Part shown: one piece after another, positions 26,531 to 33,731 of the stretch
Layout of the letters: each line of letters opens with the position of its first letter
Position numbering within the stretch: position 1 is the stretch's first letter
Assembly: GCA_022710485.1 (NCBI GenBank)
Contig: JAKLGU010000005.1
Coordinates: 1 to 64,000, forward strand
Length of the DNA: 64,000 nucleotides
Direction of reading: 5' to 3'
Source: Gemmatimonadota bacterium
Lineage (GTDB): Bacteria > Gemmatimonadota > Gemmatimonadetes > Gemmatimonadales > GWC2-71-9
The notes under the pieces: generated by a model
The model's database searches: none
Told to the model about the DNA's origin: nothing
Seen by the model: the letters and a program-made list of their open reading frames with translations, nothing else
Position numbers and translations under genes: made by a program

Positions 26531-27900
26531 TAGACATCTATTCCCGCTTGACGCCCCGCAGGGGCCCGCAGTCGATTGGTCGGCTCCCCTTCACTTCAGC
26601 CTGGGAGCCGGCCATGACCCCCGATGAGAAGCACGCCTACGCCCGCGCGTTCCCGATCCATGTCGGCGTCGATACCGCCAAGACCTTCCATGTCCTCGTG
26701 GCCCAGGGGCCCGACGGCCAGCGCTCCGCCCCCCTCAAGGTGCTGGTGAGCCGGGCCGGGTTCCTGGCCACCGATGCCCACCTGCGGCGTCTCTTCCCTG
26801 ACTACGCGCCGTCGCAGATGCTGGTCGGGCTCGAGTTCGCCGGGCACCACGGCTTCACCTTCGCCCGCTTCCTCGCCGATCGGGGCTATCCGGTGGTGAA
26901 TGTCCTCCCGGCCCACACCAATCGGTCCAAGGAGCTGGAAGACAACAGCCCCCTCAAGACCGACGCCAAGGATGCCGCCCAGATCGCCAAGCTGGTGAGC
27001 CTCGGCATTTTCGTGCGCTTCCCGTTCCTCACCACGCCCTACGTCGAGCTCCGGCTGCTCTCCGTGCAGCGCCACCGGCTCACGGTTGAGGCCACCCGCT
27101 TCAAGAATCGGCTGCAGGGCGTGCTGGACCTTGCCTGGCCGGAGTTCCTCGGCCACTTCAGCGGGCTCCACAAGCGCACCCCCCTCGCCATCCTCGAGCG
27201 CTGGCCGCTGCCGCAGGAGTTTGCCCGGGCGGCCCCGCAGACCGTGGGGCGGTACATCCGGGCGGCGTCCCGCGGGCATGTGTCGAAGGAGCGCATCGCG
27301 GTGCTCCGGCAATCGGCCCGCGACACCATCGCCCTCACCCAGGCCACCCCCGAGCGGCGGCTCGAGATCACGCAGCTCCTCGCGCGCTGGGCCCTGGTCC
27401 GCGCCCAGCTGGCCGAGGTGGAGGCGCGCATCGCGGTCCTCGTGGAGCAGTGTCCGGAGGCGAAGGTGCTCCTGTCGGTGCCCGAGATCAGCAGCGCCTG
27501 TGCCGCGACGATCGTCTCGGAGCTCGGCACCCCGGCCGACTTCCAGCATCCGCGGCAGGTCTTGAAGCTCGCCGGCATGAATCTCGTCGGTCGGCAGAGC
27601 GGCCAGACCGAGGGGCGGCGGCGCCAGTCCAAGCGGGGCCGGCCCATGCTCCGCCGCCAGCTTTTTCTCCTCGCCGGGCGGTGGTGTCAGCCCCGGGGCC
27701 TCTACCGGCCCGAGTACGAGGCGATGCGGGCCCGCGGGGTGCCGGGGACTAAGGCGGTGTGCACCATGGCCCGGAAGCTGGTGCCCCTGCTCCTCATGAT
27801 CATGCAGACCGGCGAGCCCTTTGACGCGGCCCGCTGGCGGGGGAATCGGCGGCAGGCCGCGGCGTAAGCGCTCGGTCGTCCTGTGGTTGAGCCGAGCGTG
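26531..27900 (+). mobile_element. IS110-family insertion sequence
   Basis: The left edge is placed where similarity to the relic at 7755 begins (AGACA, then CCCGCTTGACGCC, ahead of the transposase ATG). There are no terminal inverted repeats, as is normal for this family. The right end was not determined and is set a little past the transposase stop. It lies exactly at the boundary of the orphan RHS cassette. Confidence 0.65.
26614..27867 (+). CDS. IS110-family transposase (DEDD type), intact
   Basis: The 417-residue protein has the N-terminal DEDD/RuvC-like domain: first Asp in HVGVDTAKTFHVLVA (residue 20), Glu in VGLEFAGHHG, and paired Asp in LKTDAKDAAQIAKL. The C-terminal transposase_20 domain has LLSVPEISSACAATIVSELG, LKLAGMNLVGRQSGQ and QSKRGRPMLRRQLFLLA. 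All catalytic acids are present, so it may be active. The longer open frame to 26455 runs through the RHS cassette and is not coding. Confidence 0.93.
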   Translation: MTPDEKHAYARAFPIHVGVDTAKTFHVLVAQGPDGQRSAPLKVLVSRAGFLATDAHLRRLFPDYAPSQMLVGLEFAGHHGFTFARFLADRGYPVVNVLPAHTNRSKELEDNSPLKTDAKDAAQIAKLVSLGIFVRFPFLTTPYVELRLLSVQRHRLTVEATRFKNRLQGVLDLAWPEFLGHFSGLHKRTPLAILERWPLPQEFARAAPQTVGRYIRAASRGHVSKERIAVLRQSARDTIALTQATPERRLEITQLLARWALVRAQLAEVEARIAVLVEQCPEAKVLLSVPEISSACAATIVSELGTPADFQHPRQVLKLAGMNLVGRQSGQTEGRRRQSKRGRPMLRRQLFLLAGRWCQPRGLYRPEYEAMRARGVPGTKAVCTMARKLVPLLLMIMQTGEPFDAARWRGNRRQAAA

Positions 27901-28432
27901 GAGGGTGTGGCCTTGACCGCTTCAGAGCACTGAGCCTCGAGCTCCGTCTCAAGCCCTGTCCGTGGCACGCCCTCGGACCCGAAGCGCCCATGAAGCTGTG
28001 ACGGCCCCCGAGGCCCGACGAGCTGTGAGTGTCGCGCGACGGTCCCCCTAGGCACGCGGTGTTTCGGCGCTCTTTGACAAGTGACGGACCGTGTGCCAGC
28101 TTGGGGGCAGCGGTGGTGGGGTGACCTCCGCGTGCCCCCGCTGATGGCGCCGAGGACCGCGCGCATCCGACTCCAAGGGGCCGGCCCGGCCGTGACCGGT
28201 GTCCGCTGGTCTTGAGGACCATAGGGGCCCCCACCACCCTCCGCCTTCGGCGAGGCCCGCCATGCGCATCCGCCCCGGAGGCGCCTAACCAGCCCTGGCC
28301 CGCGGCGGCAGATCCGCTCGAGAGCACCCTCGCTAGACTCGGCCACCCCCTGGGAAAGGCCCGACAACCCGGAGGTGCCCGACCCTCCTGCCTTCGCAGG
28401 TGCAGCCTGATAACCTCGACATGGTAATTCAG
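27868..28432. other. Gene-free stretch between IS110 and imm2
   Basis: No gene is supported in these 565 bases. The frames are short and overlap on both strands. The left part probably contains the right end of the IS110. No repeat, tRNA or hairpin of note was seen. Confidence 0.45.
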
Positions 28433-28735
28433 CTATTGCTTCGTGCGCGACACCGCCTCTTGAAGCTGGCGGCGAAGCCAAGACCTCAACTCCGTCGTCG
28501 AGACGATCGGTTCTCCGGCACGGATGACATCCCATTCGAGGACGTCCACAATGTCCCCGCCCCGCTGGAGATAGAGTGCCATCTCCGAGTTAGAGGTGCC
28601 GTCTTCATTGGTTGACTGCGTAACTTCTGGCTGCATGATTGAGATTCCTACGGTTTCGAGCATCGGTCTCGAGTCCGCTAGAACTTCCTGCACTACCATT
28701 GACGCCGCTTCCAAATGATCAGTTGGGTGTGTCAT
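28433..28735 (-). CDS. Putative immunity protein of rhs2
   Basis: This 100-residue, acidic, soluble protein (MTHPTDHLEAASMVVQEVL, MALYLQRGGDIVDVLEWDV, TTELRSWLRRQL) lies 14 bases past the rhs2 stop. It has no signal peptide or membrane helix and matches no family I recognise. Position and size are those of an immunity gene. An upstream ATG at 28777 would overlap rhs2 and is an alternative start. Confidence 0.6.
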   Translation of the reverse strand: MTHPTDHLEAASMVVQEVLADSRPMLETVGISIMQPEVTQSTNEDGTSNSEMALYLQRGGDIVDVLEWDVIRAGEPIVSTTELRSWLRRQLQEAVSRTKQ

Positions 28736-28749
28736 CTCTGGCACTCGTT

Positions 28750-31700
28750 TCAAGGAATTGTCAGACGCCCAGTCCACTCATCGGCGAATCTTCTCAGCGT
28801 GCCATACTTGCCCACATGAGTGGTGTGCTGGTGGATAATCTCGCCACCTCGCTCGACCTGATGTACAACGGAGTTGGTCTTGCCGCCAACCTGCTCAAGA
28901 ATGTGGCGGCTTGTCCCCCCGTCCCTGCCCGGGGTTGGCCGCGTGAGAATGATGGTGGCAGCACCGGCAGCGACGGACAAGGCCTGCTGGCCGTGACTCA
29001 ACTTGGATCCGTCAGCACTAACTCCAGCCAGGCCCTCTGAAATGCTCTTGCTTCCAGGGAGTACCGTGTTGATGCCGTCTAAGACTACTCCCGCCGCGTC
29101 AGATAGAGCAGAGGCAAGGCGCCCTGGCGCCGAGTTCAGCCAGGCCGAAGCCTTGTCCCAAACTCGCTCCAAAGCACTCCTGCATTCAGGGTCTCCATCA
29201 TCCTTACACAACCCGAAAGGATCCGTGAACGTGACGGGATTATTGCCATTAAACTGATACAGGTTCAGCCCGCCCGCCACCCCGATGGGGTCCTCCTGCA
29301 GCCAGCGGCCCGTCCGGGAATCATACGCCCGATTCCGGAAATAGGACACGCCCGTCTGGTCGGCATTGCCCATTCGAGTGGCATCGAAGGTGGAGCCATT
29401 CTGGGTGGCACCTGCATACTTCCACGAGCTCTGATCCGGGGAGTCGAGATCCTGGTCGGTCATGATTCCCGAACTGTCGCCGACCGCCAGTTGCCGCCCG
29501 GAGCCGTCCATGACGAAGTAGATGGTCCGGCGGACGGTCCCGAGGGCATAGCGGCCCATCAAGAGTTCGTCCACGCCGGGCGCATGGACCAGACGCCACC
29601 CATTGATCATCGCGATGGGGTTGGGCCCATCGTTGGTGGTGAAGCTGGCATCGTTCGGACACGGGTGGCTCACCTGGCCGTCAGGATCGTAGCCGCAACT
29701 TGTGGGGTGATTCTCGATCTGCAAGTCCCCATCGGTCTGATTCCATGAGGCTCTGCGGTAGCCGCTGACTCGGCCGGTGGCGTCGTAGTAGTGGAACTTC
29801 CACAGCGTCACGGTTCCCGCTGCTTTGGGGGTCGCCGATTCCATGATGCGCGCGCCGCTGGAGTCATACGTCTGGTTCACCCGCCAGTTCGTGACCAGGT
29901 TGGTGTCCGCGGCCATCCGGTTGCTGTTCGGAATCATGATCATGGAATCCCGGCCGGGATAGCCCCCGCTCGACTGGTAGCGGTACACCATGTTGCCGGA
30001 GGCGTCGAAGTGCATCGAATCGCGCTTCAGTTCGTCCAGCTGGAACACCAGGCTGCTCCGCCGGTCGTACCGGTTTGTGATGTTGCGCGCGCTCCCCGAC
30101 GACCCACAGGGCAGCTCGCGGGTGTCCTGACTGTCCCACGCGTCGCAGGTGGTTCGCTGATGCATCACCCGCCCGATGGGGTCCACCGAGTCGGCCAGAA
30201 AGGTGAAGTCGAAGCGATCGGTGGCCCCCCAGGCCTGGGCGGGGTTCGTGGACGTCACGCGCCGCAGCGTGCCGATCGCATCGTAGGCGTACCAGACCGT
30301 GATGTTGTTCGGATAGATGAGCCGTCGCCTCCGGCCGAGGGCGTCGTACGCAAAGTGGAAGGTGCGGGTCGCATAGGCAGCGGCGACCGTGCTGTTGGAC
30401 ATCCGGGCCTGGAGCGAGTCCAGCATCCCGGTGGTGCTGCCATAGAAGTATCGCATCGAGTCGGGGGACGTGTTGCCCTGTGCCAGCGTGGCCGTGGCCA
30501 CCATGAGCGTCCGCGCGCCGGTCCGATCGTACTCGTAGTACAACGAATCGGTGAATTGGATCGCCGTCTTCTTCGTCTTCACCGACCCATCGGCCCAGTA
30601 CGTCCGTGTGATGGTGTGGCCCACGAGATTCCGGCTGACCAGGACGTTTCCCAGGAGGTCGTAGGTGTAGGAAATGCTATCCCGTGGAATCCAGGTACTC
30701 CCGTCATTGGTAAATGTGCTCTGACGCGCGGGGTAGAACATCGCGGTCCGACGCCCGATCGCGTCATAGCTGTACTTGGTGACATGGCCGACTCGCGTCT
30801 TCACCGAGTCGAGCAAGCCGTTCACATTGTAGTAGGCAATCTTGTCGTGGTTGAACTCATCGCGCTCCCGCTCGACATTGAGGCGGGCGTCATAGACGTA
30901 CTTGCGTTTCACATTGCGGGGGTCGAGGATCGAGTCGACGGTGCCCGATGAGGTGTAACGGTATTTGGTCAGGAGCGGGGCGGTCATGTTGGGTCTGAAT
31001 GGCGCCGTCGAATCCGCGCAGACGAACTGGCTCGAGGCACAGCCGCTCAGCGCATCGGGCACCGTCGGGTGCCCTTGCTTCGTGGTGTACGTCGTCTGAA
31101 GGGTGTCCCGGTTCATCTTGTCGTAGGCATGGCCGGTCCGGGTCCCGAGGGGGTCGTACACATCGGTGATCTGCCCGAGACTGTTCGCCACGTAGGAGGT
31201 CACCACGCCCGCCGGCGAGGTCCTCGTGAGCGGATTGCCGTTGACATCATAGGCGAAACCGGTGACCTGGTGTTGGTTGGTCTCGCTGCCGGAGGACTGC
31301 ACCCAGGTCTGGACAGTCAGCTCGGTCACCGACGCGAGCAGCCCGGTCAATGGGCCGGAGAGCAAGTAGGCGTACTGTGTCGTGTGCCCGAGCGGGCTCG
31401 TGATCTGGTAGGTCAAGCCCAGGCTCGTGTACGAGTAGTTCGTTTGGCGGCCCAAGGCATCCTGCACCCTCGAGGGAGAATCGATGGCATTGGGGTCGTT
31501 GTAGCTGTAGGTGGTTGACTTCGTCAGGCGCCCATCCAGGAAGAAGGTGCTGTCCCGCTGTTCGGTCAGGTTGCCGCGGGCGTTCCAGCTCATCCGCACG
31601 ATCCGCCCGCCGGCGCCGGCCACACTCGCATGGGGGTACTGCACCTTGGTAGGCAGTGCCGGCAGTGACACGGTGCTGTCGTACCACATGGTTGTCACCG

Positions 31701-33441
31701 TGTTGAGCCCAAGGTGGGTGAGCTTCGTGGGCTGGCCAAATCGGTTTACCAGGATGTCGCTCGCGTCTCCGAGTCCGGTGATCGGCCCGTCCACCCGGCT
31801 GGGAAGCCCCACCCCGGTAGTCGGGGACCCAAGATCGGAGGTGGCCCAGACCGTATCGGCCAGCCCTCGTTCGTCCCACGGGGTGAGCGCCGTGGCCGCG
31901 AACTGGGTGGCGGTGCTGTTGGCCTGAATGTTCACCGCGGTGACCCGCGCCGAGTTGGCGTAGCTGAAACTGGTATGGGCCGAGTCGCCGACCATCCCCT
32001 TGCGCGGGTAGATGCGCTTCGTCATCCGCCCGGCCGCGTACTGAAACCGGGTCACCTGGCCATCGGGGTCGGTGATCGACTTGAGCGTGTCCACGGCCAG
32101 CGTAAGCTTGAGCCGTCGCGCCCCCGGATCTCGAATGCTGTCGAGCCGCGCTGTCGTGCTCTTCCAGTAGAAAGTGTAGTTCCGCGCCGTGGCGTCGTTC
32201 GGGGGGACGGTGATCGTGGTCAGGCGCGTCTGCCCGGCCACGGTGCCCCACGTGAAGAGGGTGCGGGCCCCCACCCGGTTCTGCGTAAACCGATGCCGGC
32301 CTGTCGCATCGAAGGTGACGGCTGCCCCATGCTTCAGGTGGCGTCGATACCACTTCTGCGTGCTCCCACTCACCAGGGTATCGAACCGGATCAGGCTGTC
32401 CGGCGCATCACCGGCGGCACCCTGGAAGAAGTTGCTGCCCAGGCTCGGTTTGGTGTAGAGCCGGATCGAGCCGTCGCCCGCCACCCACACGCGCCGGGTG
32501 CTGTCGGCGGGATCGGTGAGGACCTGCTCCAGCCCCAGCAGCGACCAGCCCCTGCCAAACTCGCTCGTCGCACGGTTCACGACCAGGATGGTCCCCGTGA
32601 CCGTGGTCTCGAACGTGCTTCCGCCGTAGATGTTGCGGGCGGTCAGCGTCATCGGGTACACACCAGTCGCCAGGCCGGCGATGCGGCGCCCGATCACGAC
32701 CTGCTGGGTCTGACCAGCACCGAACGCGGTGTAGGTGGCGCTATCCTTGGCGCTCCCGACGGTGAGGATCAGCCGGATACTCGAGGGCGTCTGCCGCCCT
32801 GCCGGCTGCGACACATTCGCGGCGACGAGCACGAGCCCCGTCGCGGCGGCGGAGTTGTAGATCAGCGACAGCGAGCGGTCGCGGCCAAGCGTACGGTAGA
32901 CGGGCATCCCGTGCGTCACAAACAGGTCGCCGCAGGAAATCCCCGCCGCCTCCCCGGCCCCCGTGGTCATGCACAAGCCGCGATCGCTATTGGTCCCGTT
33001 GTGATTCTGGAGCGCGATCGTGGGCGGCCCCACCGCGATCGAGGTGACCGTGTACCACCCATAGTCCGTGCCCGAACTGAGCCCCACCTCCCCGTACCCT
33101 CCCTCGCCCGCCGAATAGGTGACCGTGACGTCGATTTCCTCATTGGGGTCCAGTGAGACAGAGCCCTGAGAGAGGCCGGTGCATGTGAAGGGACCGCTGG
33201 TACTGCATGTGAGGGTCGCCGACGCATAGCTGCTGCCGGTGTTCTTCACCACGAACTCCGCCACATAGCCGCCGGTATTCCCGAGGACCTCGACCGGCGT
33301 CCCGTCGGGCGTCACCATGATCCCGCCGAGGCACCCCGACACGCACATCGGCGTGATGCCGCCGCCGTCCTTGCCCTGAGCGGTAGCACTGGCCGTGAAC
33401 AGAACCAGGAGGGACGCGAAACTGAGGAGGAATCGACGCAC
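28750..33441 (-). CDS. Secreted RHS-repeat polymorphic toxin, polar tip (rhs2)
   Basis: The 1563-residue protein has a Sec signal peptide (FLLSFASLLVLFTASATAQ) almost identical to that of rhs1, a Cys-containing Gly-rich linker, an Ig-like N-terminal domain and long RHS/YD repeats. The RHS core end is RAYDSRTGRWLQEDPIG and NLYQFNGNNPV, with the boundary TDPFGL near residue 1407. The ~157-residue tip has a pretoxin-like stretch (SKSISEGLAGVSADGSKL, then GQQALSVAAG) and a final His-rich domain (GEIIHQHTTHVGKYGT, then RFADEWTG). Its activity is not assigned; the His/Asp/Glu-rich tail suggests an enzyme. A candidate immunity gene follows. Confidence 0.93.
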   Translation of the reverse strand: MRRFLLSFASLLVLFTASATAQGKDGGGITPMCVSGCLGGIMVTPDGTPVEVLGNTGGYVAEFVVKNTGSSYASATLTCSTSGPFTCTGLSQGSVSLDPNEEIDVTVTYSAGEGGYGEVGLSSGTDYGWYTVTSIAVGPPTIALQNHNGTNSDRGLCMTTGAGEAAGISCGDLFVTHGMPVYRTLGRDRSLSLIYNSAAATGLVLVAANVSQPAGRQTPSSIRLILTVGSAKDSATYTAFGAGQTQQVVIGRRIAGLATGVYPMTLTARNIYGGSTFETTVTGTILVVNRATSEFGRGWSLLGLEQVLTDPADSTRRVWVAGDGSIRLYTKPSLGSNFFQGAAGDAPDSLIRFDTLVSGSTQKWYRRHLKHGAAVTFDATGRHRFTQNRVGARTLFTWGTVAGQTRLTTITVPPNDATARNYTFYWKSTTARLDSIRDPGARRLKLTLAVDTLKSITDPDGQVTRFQYAAGRMTKRIYPRKGMVGDSAHTSFSYANSARVTAVNIQANSTATQFAATALTPWDERGLADTVWATSDLGSPTTGVGLPSRVDGPITGLGDASDILVNRFGQPTKLTHLGLNTVTTMWYDSTVSLPALPTKVQYPHASVAGAGGRIVRMSWNARGNLTEQRDSTFFLDGRLTKSTTYSYNDPNAIDSPSRVQDALGRQTNYSYTSLGLTYQITSPLGHTTQYAYLLSGPLTGLLASVTELTVQTWVQSSGSETNQHQVTGFAYDVNGNPLTRTSPAGVVTSYVANSLGQITDVYDPLGTRTGHAYDKMNRDTLQTTYTTKQGHPTVPDALSGCASSQFVCADSTAPFRPNMTAPLLTKYRYTSSGTVDSILDPRNVKRKYVYDARLNVERERDEFNHDKIAYYNVNGLLDSVKTRVGHVTKYSYDAIGRRTAMFYPARQSTFTNDGSTWIPRDSISYTYDLLGNVLVSRNLVGHTITRTYWADGSVKTKKTAIQFTDSLYYEYDRTGARTLMVATATLAQGNTSPDSMRYFYGSTTGMLDSLQARMSNSTVAAAYATRTFHFAYDALGRRRRLIYPNNITVWYAYDAIGTLRRVTSTNPAQAWGATDRFDFTFLADSVDPIGRVMHQRTTCDAWDSQDTRELPCGSSGSARNITNRYDRRSSLVFQLDELKRDSMHFDASGNMVYRYQSSGGYPGRDSMIMIPNSNRMAADTNLVTNWRVNQTYDSSGARIMESATPKAAGTVTLWKFHYYDATGRVSGYRRASWNQTDGDLQIENHPTSCGYDPDGQVSHPCPNDASFTTNDGPNPIAMINGWRLVHAPGVDELLMGRYALGTVRRTIYFVMDGSGRQLAVGDSSGIMTDQDLDSPDQSSWKYAGATQNGSTFDATRMGNADQTGVSYFRNRAYDSRTGRWLQEDPIGVAGGLNLYQFNGNNPVTFTDPFGLCKDDGDPECRSALERVWDKASAWLNSAPGRLASALSDAAGVVLDGINTVLPGSKSISEGLAGVSADGSKLSHGQQALSVAAGAATIILTRPTPGRDGGTSRHILEQVGGKTNSVVHQVERGGEIIHQHTTHVGKYGTLRRFADEWTGRLTIP

Positions 33442-33557
33442 GGACCGGCTCCGGGAAAGAGACGGTCCTTCCCCTAGGCAGGCGGTATGCCGTGCCGGCG
33501 ACGTGCGTTGATGTTGTGCAGCAACGAGTTACGGGCGGGGGCGGACGGCGCCGCTTG

Positions 33558-33594
33558 CCAATTGGCGCCAATTGGTGCCAATTGGCACAAATTC
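33558..33594. promoter_or_regulatory. 10-bp-phased CCAATTGG palindrome array (operator candidate), copy 2
   Basis: Perfect CCAATTGG units start at 33558, 33568 and 33578, with a degenerate fourth (CACAAATT) at 33586. Phase, flanks and distance to the rhs start codon equal those of the rhs1 copy. Confidence 0.7.
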
Positions 33595-33608
33595 GTTGGG
33601 GGCACGCA

Positions 33609-33677
33609 GGGTCTGGACAAGCCCGCCGCGCCGGGAACATTACGATCTGTCAACACGTCGGTATGGCATTGTTGACG
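33609..33677. promoter_or_regulatory. Conserved 65-bp regulatory element, copy 2
   Basis: GGGTCTGGACAA, CCGGGAACATTAC, TCAAC and GTTGACG fall at exactly the same spacing as at 6029-6095 although the filler bases differ. It lies 55-120 bases before the SARP-type regulator start. Confidence 0.5.
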
Positions 33678-33731
33678 CCCCGTTGATCCCACGACGCTAG
33701 AGTACTCGCATCACGCCACCGGAGCGTTTCG

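Larger units (their letters stand above)
33442..33731. promoter_or_regulatory. Divergent promoter region between rhs2 and the SARP-type regulator
   Basis: About 290 bases separate the divergent starts. The rhs2 side repeats the rhs1 upstream region including the CCAATTGG array; the regulator side carries the 65-bp element also seen at 6029-6095. A TTGACG word at 33672 reads toward the regulator, but no well-spaced -10 follows. Confidence 0.65.

Noticed and set aside
26455..26613. N-terminal extension of the IS110 transposase frame
   Set aside because: These codons lie over the RHS cassette on the other strand and over the IS left end. The ATG at 26614 matches the conserved start of the relic copy.
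27868..28432. Several 60-175 codon frames after the IS110
   Set aside because: They overlap each other on both strands, lack ribosome sites and show low-complexity shadow-type composition.
33672..33704. TTGACG ... TAGAGT as a sigma-70 promoter for the SARP-type regulator
   Set aside because: The spacer is 21 bases, too long for a standard promoter.
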